The translations under genes and the position numbers were made by a program. From Tipula vernalis (Eukaryota > Arthropoda > Insecta > Diptera > Tipulidae), in contig OY282560.1 in assembly GCA_958295665.1 (NCBI GenBank), forward strand, positions 40,156,590 to 40,220,589: a stretch of 64,000 bases of DNA, in the 5' to 3' direction. Under the pieces are notes generated by a model. It did not search any database. It worked only from the letters and a program-made list of their open reading frames with translations, and had not been told where the DNA came from. Below are positions 12,078 through 23,699 of the stretch, piece after piece. Position 1 is the first letter of the stretch, and every line of letters starts with the position of its first letter.

Positions 12078-13432
12078 TAAAATAATCTAAATAAAGAAGT
12101 GATTCAAGTTTGAGTCGATCCAGAAACTTATTGTACGTTTTACATTATGGTACATTCCCTTATCTGATCCACTCAGATTTCCTAGTTACAAAATTGTTGC
12201 CCCAACCGCATATTGCAGCTTAATTTTCGTGGTAATTTGTGAAACTCGCTTAAACAGAAGTGGGTTTAACCGGACATGTTAGGGCATGTTCAAACCCATC
12301 ACAAACTTGATGTGGTGTATTTAATGCTAATGATGCTAATAGTGTGTTTTGTCCTTTTGTTTTTATGTAACGGTTGGCTTAAGCGTTTTCCGACAGCCAC
12401 TGTGCTTCGCTCAAATTTGTGTGGGCTATCCTCTCCTTTTTATTATGGTTATGTTTATATTTAATGACGTAGCATTTTTATCGCGTTTTAAGATTTTTTT
12501 GAAATTTGTTTCTGACTGTAGGCTCAACATAATAATAATGTAGAACTCTCTACTTTTTCCCGCGTCCAGTCAGGGAAACAGATATGGTTTCATGGGACAT
12601 TATTATTATAATAATTCTTTAATGGGACACACGGGAAGGTGATTGAATACCATATTCCAGATAAATTTGGCAAACGTTAGCCATTCTTATTGTACGTAAA
12701 TTTCAGTGTTATGTCAGTTTTAAAATACTAAAATAGAAGGTTTATGAATAAGTATTGTGTCACGTTTTCGCGAATAACTTGGTTATTCTCATTTCTGGGA
12801 AAAATGTCTAAACAGAAGACTTGTTCTATGGGAAATTTCCTCAAGGAATGTAATATTTGGACTAAATCAGTTCACCACAACTTGTTTTAATAAAATAAAA
12901 TTCAAATGCACTTTGCTCATAATTTCATTATATTAAATGATTCATTTGTCTCTTAAAGTATTCCTCCAGTCGTTTGGTCCAAATTGCTGGTTTCACTTTT
13001 TGGTATTGATACCTAACATCTACGTGAGTGATTTCATTATCCAATTCTTAATCCGTGGAGCAAAGAAGCAGTTCAAATAATTTAATGTTTTAATATTACC
13101 GAACTAAAACATGATTTGAATTAATTAAATTGTGAAAATCGGTCTGATTAAATTTTAAAATTAATTTTTCGATAATTACAGACCATACTATAATTGGTGA
13201 AAAATACCATCGGTCTATAATTAGTGAAAAATATCATTAATTTGAATTAATTAATTATTCCGTGTAATCTTTGTATGCATACGTTTCTAACACCATATGC
13301 TTTGCAAATAATACGAAGAAGCATGTTACTAGTGTTTGCGAAAATATTTCACACATTCCGAAATTTTTAAGACAAATTGGCCATTGTCAAGCTGGTAAAT
13401 TATACTCTATGGATTCGATATACAGTGATGTT
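12078..13432. other. No gene; possible decayed relative of the 10,957 element
   Basis: Around 12,236-12,285 the sequence GAAACTCGCTTAAACAG ... TTAACCGGACATG resembles the end boxes of the element at 10,957-11,787, but I could not find a matching opposite end. The remainder is AT-rich and shows nothing else. Confidence 0.4.
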
Positions 13433-13660
13433 TAAAATTATTTGTGCAAAGGAACAAATTTTAATTTCGGAAATTCAACTGCTTTGAATTAAGTCTGGAC
13501 CATAATATAAAAAAAAATAAATAAAATGTATTAGCTACACCAAAGGATTTACTTTTAAACTCCTAAAAAAAATAAAATATTACGGAATAAAGAAAGGTTA
13601 AGTTTTGTTTGGTGCAAACTTATTTATTTTTTATTTTGTGTTCAAAATTATTTGTGCAGG
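13433..13660 (+). mobile_element. One terminus of a Tc1-like transposon with IR/DR structure
   Basis: After a TA at 13431-13432 comes CAGTGATGTTTAAAATTATTTGTGC. The inner core recurs 200 bp inwards as GTGTTCAAAATTATTTGTGC (13638-13657). Two direct repeats inside one terminus are the IR/DR arrangement of several Tc1-type elements, in which each is a transposase binding site. I found no transposase and no opposite terminus downstream, so this is a fragment. Confidence 0.6.
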
Positions 13661-13786
13661 TATGGAAAAACATTAAAATAATATTCATAACATTGTTTTA
13701 AAATTTAATTAAGACTTAGGGGTAATCTAGCTCCATAACCTCTCACAAATGACTCCGCATTGAATCAATAAGATTGCTACATCAAT

Positions 13787-13834
13787 TTGTCGTAAAGAAA
13801 ATTGTTATTGACAGACAATTGCGATTTTACGACA
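13787..13834. repeat. Imperfect hairpin
   Basis: TTGTCGTAAA...ACAATT pairs with AATTGCG...TTTTACGACAA around a 9-11 nt loop. It lies just beyond the Tc1-like terminus. Function unknown. Confidence 0.6.
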
Positions 13835-14454
13835 AACAACAATTTACAAACGAAATTCTTAACACCAATAACTTGATGAGGGGATTTATTTTTTCATTAT
13901 TCTAGTCTTTCCAGCATAAAACATGACCATAAATTCATTTGCAATTCTCAGAATATCTAGCATTAATTAAAATGTAAATATGTATTGAAGATATTGTGGT
14001 CTCCATCATCTCTTAGAAGTCTGGTGAAGTTTGAAAGAAAGTGAAATGATGGCCAGTTAAGCGACATCGAAAGCGAGGGTACTGAGTAACGAGAAGCTCA
14101 TCCAATTTTTGGGTAAAACGTAATTCCGGAATTTTATTTTATTCTTATACAGAATTTTTATAATTAAGGGACTTACACAATTTATAGAATTAAAAAATTT
14201 ATATGGTAAAAGAGATCAGAATTTGTAGTAATCATTTAAGTTCTTTAAATTTAAAACTTCTTTAAACTATAAATAAATAAATAAAAATTTTACATTATTA
14301 ATTTTTTGTTGAACGTATTTAATTCATGTAATTTCTAATATGCTACCGGTGATTAGACCATTTTAATTGTGTTTTTATCAACACGAGAAGTATATTAGTA
14401 TTTACGAACAATCATTCAACGAAATTGACTAATAGACAGAAATCTATTTATTTA

Positions 14455-14586
14455 ATTTTTTAATTTATATGATTTTAATACGTCCCGAAGATTGATTTTT
14501 TCATAATCATAAGCTCATCAGTTCGAAACTGGATTGAATTCTCTTACAATCTTCGAGACCTATTAAAATCATATAAATTAAAAAAT
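14455..14586. repeat. Near-perfect 40-bp inverted repeat, 52-bp loop
   Basis: The arms 14455-14494 and 14547-14586 match at 38 of 40 positions, running from ATTTTTTAATTTATATGATT on the outside to CGAAGATTG on the inside. The unit has the size of a very small MITE or foldback remnant. I could not identify a clean target duplication. Confidence 0.85.
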
Positions 14587-16251
14587 AAAAATTATATTAT
14601 TCCAATAAATTTAGCAAATTGTAATGACTAGAAATTCAAGTAGTTAAACTGCCAAGGAATTTAATTTATTTGGTACTTGCCACCGATCTTTTATCCACTC
14701 AGATCGCGCAAACAATAATTTAGTTTGGTGCTTACCTCCGCAATTGTTAGTCTGTGCGGCTATGTTGGTTTCAATATTGGGTATATACATGTGCCAAGAA
14801 AATTTGAATGTAGATATGGTACGGGATGGTCGTATGATCTTCGTTGGGTGAGTGTATTTGTAAGCAATTGTGATTTGGGCGTGTAAACTTTGAGAGAATA
14901 AAGGAAAAAAAAATCATAAATCAGGTTGAAGAGAATGATCGGGGATCAGTCGTTGGAAAAATATTGCAAAAAAATAAAGACGATTAGACCGTTAATGATA
15001 GATCGGCAAACAGAAAAAGTTGTCTAGTAAAAAAAAAGTTGAAATATATTAAGTAAAACTTAATTTAAAGTAAATCTGTAAATACATATAGTTTAAGATT
15101 AATTAATTAAAGAAGTATTGATTATTGTAAAACAAAAATGTTAAGACTTTAAAACACAATAAAAAAAATAAAAAAACAGTGATGTTAAATTTATGTTAGG
15201 CAACCTAAATGCCCATTTTTTTTTTGTGTCCCGCTTAGAGCGGTGGTTTGTAAATTCATAAACTGAATAATCGTTATAAATAAAAATAAAAAAAACTGTT
15301 AAATATTATATCTAAGAAAATGTACAGTGAGTGACGGTAAATAAAATTAATCATTTGAATTGAAACAAATTATTGGCTGAAGTGTTTTTTTTTTTCAATT
15401 ATCCTTCATTCCGCACTATATTTGTTGAATTTAGTATTTTGTGTTAATTAGTGCTTTGCATCAAAACAATTAAACGTCGTAAAAATAAGACAATAAAAAA
15501 GTCATGAGAAGTGCCGTAGTATTATTAAGGTTTAATGCTGCACAACGATCGATTATTATCGAATATTGAGTATTGGCATAAGTTATACCATCAGCCATAT
15601 GTGTATGTCTAAAACTACAGTTCGTGAAGCAATAATTATCGACGTTGACAATCATTTATTATATGTGCTCGAGAAAATAGAACCGAAGGTCATTTTGGTG
15701 AAAAGACAAGACAAACGGGGTTGATCAACCAAAATATATAGTCAATTTGGTGAAATATCTTCAATTATTATAATTTATTATTTTGGTTTTGATTTTTTTG
15801 GGTTTATCCCCTTATTTAATATAATAATTAAGTTGCATGATTAATTTTCTTTTAAACTTTATATATACAGTGCGGTAAATAACAGTCGGTATACTATGAA
15901 GTAGTTACAGCGTTGCGATCTTCTTCATTTCTTTGTTTCTACATTTGATAACAAGTGGGTTCTTAGTGTAACATGGCTATTATATTTTAAGGTCAAATTG
16001 TGTTATGATGGAAGCAGCATAAATGGTGTCTACAGTTTGGCCATAACTTCATTAGTAGAGTAATTATCTTATTTTCTTTGGGTTTATGTTGTACGTAAGG
16101 AACGCAGTTAATTTCATTGGTTTGGTACTCTGACCGATCAGCGAATGGTATGTTTGGTAATAACCTGCCCTATAAAAACGCTGAATGCTACCCGGTAAGA
16201 TAGCGTTTCGCCATTGCTGAGTCAAAGTGACCCGGGTCATACGTTACCAAA
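14587..16251. other. No gene recognised
   Basis: AT-rich. TACAGTGAGTGACGGTAAAT near 15,324 and TACAGTGCGGTAAATAACAG near 15,868 resemble Tc1-type ends but both point the same way and no partner end was found. Short open frames have no motif. Confidence 0.5.
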
Positions 16252-16327
16252 TTCTACAAATTCTATAAAGTCTAAAGGCCAATAAGTTTCTGGAAAATTC
16301 TATAAATCCTATAAATCCTGTAAATAT

Positions 16328-16735
16328 TGTTACGAACTGGGCTTCTGCGTTCGTCTGGATTTTGCAATTAAAAACATTGTGTACACTTTTATTCACTTTA
16401 ATATTTGCTTTTACTTATTTAAATCTGTCCGCTTCACAACAGATTTATTTCACTTTTTACACGATTTAAAGTAAACCAAAAACTGTCTTATGCTTGTCAT
16501 CGGTCGTGTCTATATACCAGTTTAATACTGCTCCCGAAATTTTCTTTATTGTGTGTCATAAATAATCTTCATTCTTGGTTATTCTATTTATGACACATAA
16601 TAATCTGGAAATATCATTTTATGGCTTTCATAATCATGATCATTCATTGTTGTTGACGGGCGACCGTATGGATTCGTGTTGTTGTTAATTTATTCTTAAA
16701 TCACTAAACCACGCCTTCTTTGTACGCTTGTTTTA
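16328..16735 (-). mobile_element. Insertion in the satellite, LTR-like
   Basis: Non-satellite DNA of about 400 bp. Its left edge TGTTACGAACTGG resembles the TGTTACG terminus of the solo LTRs at 4.6-6.0 kb. On the minus strand it carries a TATA-like GGTATATAGACACG and ends GTTCGTAACA. It also contains a hairpin with arms TGTGTCATAAATA and TATTTATGACACA near 16,552-16,600. I could not define the right end or a target duplication, so the LTR call is tentative. Confidence 0.4.
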
Positions 16736-17009
16736 AAGTCTATAAATTTTTAAATTTTTATGAATTTTATAAATTCACTTAATTCAATAAAATCTACAAA
16801 TTCTATATAATTTTTAAATCCTTTAAATTTTATTAATAATGTAAATCCTTAAAATTTTGTAAATTCTTTGGGTTCTATTAAGATTGTTTCGTCTGTCTAT
16901 TCTATAAATTCTACAAACTCAAATTTTACTTGTTTTATAATTACAAAAATTTCGAAAAATCTTATAAATCTTAACAATTCTGTAAATTCAAAAATTTCTA
17001 TAAATATTC

Positions 17010-17405
17010 TATAAAAATTTGAGTGATGACAAAGATTGTGAGTTGTGTGGAAGTGTGGAGGATGTTGAACATCTCATATTGGCTTGTCCTAAACACAACC
17101 AATACAGGTCTAAGTTCAACATCCTTCGGAATGCAAGAAACCTAAGTGATTTATTGAATGAGGGTGGTTATTTGGCTTATAAGGAAATGTATGAATTTAT
17201 TAGGATGAGTGGGATAGCAATTTGATGCAAAATAAGCAGCCGACAAAATATGTGTAGGGAGTAATCCGGATCCATTTTAAAGTTTAAAAATTTAATTTTG
17301 GTTATTGAAATTTGAATTAAAAAGATGTAAATAAAAATTGTTCAATTTGGATTTTTGGCAATATGGCTCTAATATATGTAGAAGCGAGGCCTAATAAAAA
17401 AAAAA
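17010..17405 (+). pseudogene. 5'-truncated LINE 3' end with poly(A)
   Basis: A frame of 68 codons (17,019-17,225) reads DKDCELCGSVEDVEHLILAC followed by PKHNQYR: the C-x2-C-x7-H-x4-C motif typical of the extreme C-terminus of many insect LINE ORF2 proteins. A stop, a 3' untranslated stretch and a run of ten A residues (about 17,396-17,405) follow, and then the TATAAATTCT satellite resumes. AAAAATTT on both sides may be the target duplication. Everything upstream of the C-terminus is missing, as expected from incomplete reverse transcription. Confidence 0.8.
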
Positions 17406-17930
17406 TTTATAAATTCTATGAATAAAGTTAAAAAATTCAATAAGTGCTTTAAATTCTACAAATCTTTTAAATTCTTCAACTCTTATAAATTTTTTAAATT
17501 CGATAAATTCTATAAATTTTAAAAATCCAATAAATTTTATAAATTCTCTAAATTCTTCAAAATCTATAAATGTTATATATTCTAATGTATTTATAAACTC
17601 TATAAATTTTATGAATTTGTTTCAAATTTGTCAGTTCTATAAATTCTACAAACCCAAATTTTACCTATTCTAAAAATTCAAGAATTTCGAATAATTTTAT
17701 AAATTTATTAAAATCTATGAATAATTTCTATACATCTTATGGATAAAGTTTTAAAATTCAGTAAGTTCTTTATAAATCTCATAATTTCTTAAATTCTTAT
17801 AAATTCTGTAAATTCTATAAATTCTATGAATTTATTTTAATGCATTCTATAAATTTTATGTCTATATTATAAATTTTAATATGTTTTTAAAACCTATGAA
17901 TTCTATAAATATTCAGGATTTTATAATTAC

Positions 17931-20900
17931 CAATAATTTGTAACATTTATTGAATTTATAAAATTTATAGAATTGATGAGATAATTCATCCTCTACGATG
18001 CATGCTACGGCATGCTCTACGAAAAGGCAGTGTCCCGTGAGTATTACACTGTTGTATCTAGGTTGTCGATATTTTTCATGAAGCTGGAAAAACAAGCAAA
18101 TTTGCCATAGGAGAAACATAAAAATTAACAAAATTAAATATTTTTTTTAGTTTTGAACATATTGCTGTCACAAATTTAGCTAAAAAGACTAGCAATCACT
18201 AATTTTCATAGCGATAAATCAATAAAAAGATTTTAGCATTCTGGGCCAACTCACAAGATTATTGAATTCATCAATTATATCATTGCCGTCCGAGATTGAA
18301 TTGCAAAATTAAGAAACAACACAACACGTGTATATTTTGGAGATGGATAAACTTAAATTTGTAAATGCAGAAGGAATTTTCAGGGACGAGCATTTATTGT
18401 TTCGAAATCCGTTTATTAGGTGTCATGTCATAGTGAACGCAAAAGAGCAATACTGTAAAACTTCCAAAAGTAGCCACCTCTCTAATTTGACCAGGTTCCT
18501 AATATCACTGTTTTTTGTAGTCGTATAACTTTTTATTACAATTGAAGAAATTTTTTTTTTTTAGCCAGACTTTGGATTTTCAATTATTAGATGAGAATTG
18601 AACGTCCCTTGGAATAGTGAATTTGAAAAAGTTTTTCAGTATAAAGTTTTTTTTAGTACAAGACACTATAATTACATAAAATTATGATCAAATTACTTAG
18701 ATTAATGTGAAAAATATAAATTCATTAATTCCGGAATTATTGTTTTCTATTCCGGAATAATCGAAATCAAAATATGGGTCGGTATTCCGGAATACCGGAA
18801 TTTCGAATTCCGAAATTGGATTCCCTAGTAACGAGCAACAAAAGGTGGGCAATTAGCGGTTATTCCATAATACATTTTTAAGACAGTTTATCGGTTTTTC
18901 AGCCAACCTATTACCGGTATTGCATTTCTTTATTTATTTAATTTTTAAATTATTGTCCATATTTTTAGTTAAGATAAGTTTTCCATTTTAAATTTTTAAT
19001 TTTGAATTAATTTGTAACCTTATGACAACTTTAACATTTTGCCCCATTCCCTATCTATTCATTTATCGATTTAATACAAAATAAGTGTTTTTCTTTTGCG
19101 AAAACGTTACGTTAAATGAGGGGAAGTTTTTTCCCACCTTTCCCTAATTCGGCCTAGTGGTGTGCAATTCGCACAATTAAACATAAACAAAATATTTCTT
19201 TCAGTATACCTTAGTACTTCAACGTCATACTCGTATGTAGTATATCTGTAATATAACCAACATTACAAAATTAATTTAGCATCCCTAATACCAAAATATC
19301 ATAATCAGTCGATTAAAATACAAATCACTCTGTCACAAAATCAAAACTCATTTTCACCAAAATGACAAAACCCAACCATTTTGATATTTCATAAATTACT
19401 ATTAAATTCTTTTTTTTTTATCTTTCACAAAAATAAAAATTATCGCGTTTTATATCAGATACCGATCCTAAAAATATACCAAAAAAAGCATATAAAATCA
19501 ACTATCCCATGTCAAAACCCGTTGTGAAAAGGAAAATTGTAGATTTATCTAAAAAAAAAGTTTGCTGTTTCGTATAAATTTCGTCGAGCAAGCGGTCCTT
19601 AAATTTTGTTTTGTTCCAAAAAACTGGCAAAAAACAACCCGAAACAATAAAATTCAACAACAAAAAGGACATCGGGGCCGAAAAAAGAGATAAAATAATT
19701 CAAGTAAATTTTCCATTTCAACAAGAAAATCAGGAAATGGCTTAGGCTATTGAATTACGAACGAAAGTAGGAGTGAAATAAGAAAGAATCTCCTGCAATG
19801 CAAATTTTTTTAATTTATTGTGTAAATTGTAAACTGTGCACGCATTTATTTATTTTTAAATTTAATCTATAAATATTTAATTTTTTTTTTTGTTAATTAT
19901 CTTAGCATGATTTATAAGTTTTCTTTAAATTAGAAGAAAATATTTTTTGTTCGCTGAAAAAACAATTAAAAATTATAAATTACAAAAACAAAACAACACT
20001 TTACAAATTGTATATAACTCGCAATTTTCGAGTCTGTATATAGATAACGAAACGTACACCTTATCTGATAACATTGTAATCTGTTTTTCTATTTCCCGCG
20101 TGAAAATACTCCTACAATATAAATCAAAATTTGGTTTGTTGATTTTTTCGTTGTATTGTATTTCAACGGAATATGCCTACACGGTATGTGCCTTGTTGTA
20201 CTACAAGGTAATCTAATAACAAAATATTGAGGGAAAAGGAAAATGGTTCAACAATATTTCTTATCATGACTTATCATAATACAGCTGCTAGATTTTTTTT
20301 ATGTTTTTGCTGTGTCGAAACACAGTTAATATTTTTTTTTTTTTGGAATGTCTAAATAATCTTCTGGTAAAGTATATGGTAAAAAGATTTGAATAATAAT
20401 AGTTGAGGAAAACAACTTTACTAATATTTTTTGTAGACGTTGTCATAATTTGGTTAGCAAGAATTCAGATTAAAATTGCTTGTAACCAAATTACTTGTTA
20501 CTGATTTAATGTTTTGTACACGGCATGTACTATATAAAACAAATAGGATGGGTTATGTATAAGGAAAGTATAATCAACTACTCTACAACTCGAATATTCC
20601 GTTAATCTCCCGTGTAATAATTTGCTCGGCTATTCGCCCGTCATTGGTCGAACTTACGAAGTAACAAGTGAAACTTAGTGACATAAACTCAATAATTTTC
20701 AAAGTCGTTCAAGCAACCTTGATGATTTTGATCGGCGCTCGCCTAAATGCTAATTCCGAATTGCCCTAGATGTGCGGGAAACCGATCGAGTGGCCAGTGG
20801 AGATCGGAGAACCATGGGTCAATGCGTATAGGAGCCTCAAGGAATGCGTTAGAGGATGCGGCCTGCAACACGGATCCGGAACTTCATCAGAGGTCATCAC

Positions 20901-20985
20901 TCTCTTGAAGAAGACCAGAGGAACAGCGAAAGCTTCGTAGAGCCCGTTTGTTTCGAAAACAAATCTGGACCTGTTCCGTCTATTT
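17931..20985. other. No gene recognised
   Basis: AT-rich. A cluster of ATTCCGGAAT palindromes occurs at about 18,728-18,830. Open stretches of 60-90 codons (for example 19,947-20,216) have AT-driven composition and no motif. Poly-T and poly-A runs are frequent. Confidence 0.55.
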
Positions 20986-22519
20986 CCAACCAAGTGAGTG
21001 CTGGTTCTGCGAGACTCCCATCCATGCCAAATTGTCGAGCTGTAATCATTTAATGTTAGAAGCTCTATTTCACTAAATCCGTTATTCCAACCTATTGCTT
21101 CTATACCTTATACATCACCTGATATGTCTATACCTTATACATCACCTTATAATTCTACACCTAGTTCATTTTTACCTGCTATGTCTTCTATTTTTTCGTC
21201 AATACCGGATCTTTCGATTTCGGATATATCTTCACCATATTCAAGACCTTCGGTCAAATCTGTTTTTCCAACATTACCAATTATAAAACCATTTAGTTCT
21301 CACTTAGTAAAATCCTCCGTTTCTAACTTGTTCCCTGCTTCTCATGTGCAAACCCGATCTCATAATTCCAGCCGCTTGCTGCGCTCCAAACGTTATTGGG
21401 AAATGCGGAAGGGTATGTGATCTTTCGTCATATCTTCCATACTCAGTGCTGAAACCAATGATCTAGGGCCGTATGCCGAAATCTTGGTTAATGACGTTCC
21501 ATACCGAGGTCTTTTAGATAGCGGGACTAGCGTAAGCGTTTAGGGTTGTGGATCGGAAAAACTCCTGTCAAATCCGTTTGTTAAAGTTCATTATTTCCTG
21601 ACTAAGATCAAAACCGCCAGTTGACAATCACAGCCAGTACTTGAGTATTTAAATGCTATAGTCCGATTCAATAACCTCTCTCATAACCTTACCTTATACT
21701 TAGTGGCTTCGTTAGAACAGCCGCTATAGCTTGGAATTGACTTTTGGAATCGCTTTGCGATCGTTCCAAAAGTCTCTTCTTTGAGTACTTTTTCTTTAAT
21801 TGATGTCAACGATTTGTCTGATTCCTCTACTGAGTATAAATTCCACCTTCTGTCCGGTGAGGATCAGCATACGTTAAATGGCATCAAAGAACTCTTTCCT
21901 ACGAGTGCTGAATTGGGCCTACCAACCCGTGAAACCAGTGAAACAGCGATTTTATTCTGTGTCTCCTGCCGTCCCGAAGCTCATGTATGACGAGTTGGGT
22001 CGGATGTTGTCTTTGTGGGTCATCGAGAAACCACATTGTTCCTGGTGCTCTCCGGTTAAGTACTTGCGTAAAGCAAATGGGAAAGTTCGTTTATGCTTAG
22101 ATGCTAGAGAACTGAACAAGGCCACCGTTAAGGATGCGTATCCCTTGCCTCTTATCAACGGATTGTTGGGACGTTTGGATCAAACCGGATTTATATCAAC
22201 GATTGATTTAAAAGATGCCTTTTGGCAGATACCTCTCGACCCACAATCCCGCGATAAGACAGTGTTTACGGTACCTGGGCTGCCTTTGTATCAGTTCACC
22301 GTAATGCCCTTTGGGTTATGCAATGCTCCACAGACTCTTTGCCGCCTCAAGCACCGAGTAATTCCTCACCGATTGCACGATAAGGTCTTTAACTACCATG
22401 ATTATTTCTTGGTCACATCCGCCACTCTAGACCTAAAGCCCGCTGGTTTAACCATCAATCTAGAGAAGAGCCACTTCGATGATATCTGTTCTGCAATGGA
22501 TGGGATATTCTCAAACTAG
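20986..22519 (+). pseudogene. Ty3/gypsy gag-pol remnant
   Basis: Partial, broken Ty3/gypsy polyprotein. At about 20,994-21,050 CWFCETPIHAKLSSC resembles a gag zinc knuckle with one extra residue. A Ser/Pro-rich linker (SIPYTSP repeats) follows at 21,100-21,420. A protease-like region has LLDSGTSVSV followed by a stop near 21,541 and the later LGIDFWNRF. The RT at 21,878-22,519 shows GKVRLCLDARELN, STIDLKDAFWQIP and FTVMPFGLCNAPQT, but where the YLDD box belongs it reads NYHDY, and about a dozen residues are deleted before AGLTINLEKS. RNase H and integrase are absent. The RT closely resembles that of the complete element at 27.8-37.4 kb, so the two belong to related lineages. No LTR adjoins it. 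Confidence 0.9.
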
Positions 22520-23699
22520 AGCGAAAATCTGAGTTGTGCCACCAAAATAATTGAAGTAGGACAAGTAGGAGACTACAAAGGAGATATGAACAAAATTTTA
22601 TGTCATATTGAACTCCAAAAGGATAGTTGGACCAATAACTTCAGGGCTAAATTATGCAAACGAATGGATCTCGTATCGATAATCTCGAAAATATGCGAAG
22701 AAAGTATAGAAAATAATCATGTTATCTCGCTTCATTGGATTCTCAGCTAATGTTCGAGTTCTTGCTCGGTTATGCTTCCTATTCTATCAATTTTAATTTC
22801 AAAACGATCGAGTGAAGTAATCCGAATTAACTCTTTGGTAACTGTAATAATAGCGAACCATCCACGTAATAATTTCAGCAAGTGGCTCTTAATGATTTTG
22901 GAGCTTTTCTTCAAAGTTAATCACGGTTAAGAACATTTAGTAACTGTAGCAGAATCTGTGAGCAATATGAACCGAATATCTTCAAGCTTGTATCATGATT
23001 CCCAATTGCAAATTCTTCTTTCGGCTGAATCGAAGAATGAGGAGCGACTTTTGATCTGCATTTGCCGCTATGATTGGATGGAACATTTATTTTCAGTCAG
23101 AAAAATCGGCGAAAAACCAGCATCTTTCAGGACGCATATTTCGACTGCTGTATCCCAAACCAGATTAATTTAGATATAAACTCATGTAAATGGTTAAGTA
23201 CCACATTGACTTATTCATATTTGCGGCGTAGTTCTCAATTTTATTTATAGTTTGGAAGTGGGCAAGCTGTCGTTGCACAGGCTTCAATATCCACTCGTAA
23301 TTTTTATTTTTTAGTAGTCTAGCAAAAGGATTTAGTGTAATTTCTTTTTTTCTAAACTCAATTTTGTTTAATTGTGTTTTATGGCTTATGCCCTAGGACA
23401 GTCTGCGGTTAAATAATTCTGATTTAGCAAAACACGTTCAAGTACCTCAAAACGGGTTTAGCTGAAACCGTGGCTGACACATAAGGACTGATTTCGAAAC
23501 ATTTACTAAATGTGATTTAATAAATTATATGTAGTTAGCTAATCGGTTTTTTTCCATGGAGTTTTCTGCTGTGTGTCTAGGGTATTAGAGAAGCTGGTTT
23601 AACTAAACTCGTTTTACTTAACCGCAATTTTTCGGGAGTACTATGATCTGACGTTTTATTAGTTCTTGATTATAGATTCTGAATCTGGATCGTATTTGA
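22520..23699. other. No recognised gene
   Basis: 22,523-22,745 (+) is open for about 74 codons with balanced composition (GQVGDYKGDMNK, FRAKLCKRMDL), but I do not recognise it. 22,958-23,173 is a second open stretch without a motif. A weak inverted repeat pairs TGCGGTTAA (about 23,406) with TTAACCGCA (about 23,617). Confidence 0.45.

Larger units (their letters stand above)
16252..17930. repeat. Degenerate 10-bp satellite (TATAAATTCT-like), interrupted by insertions
   Basis: Blocks at about 16,252-16,327, 16,736-17,009 and 17,403-17,930 are built of diverged TATAAATTCT, TACAAATTCT and TAAATTTTAT decamers. Between them sit a 400-bp LTR-like insertion and a LINE tail. Continuous across the interruptions, it was probably one array before the insertions. 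Confidence 0.85.

Noticed and set aside
15324..15890. TACAGTG motifs as paired Tc1 ends
   Set aside because: Both copies face the same way and differ after the first bases; no inverted partner found.
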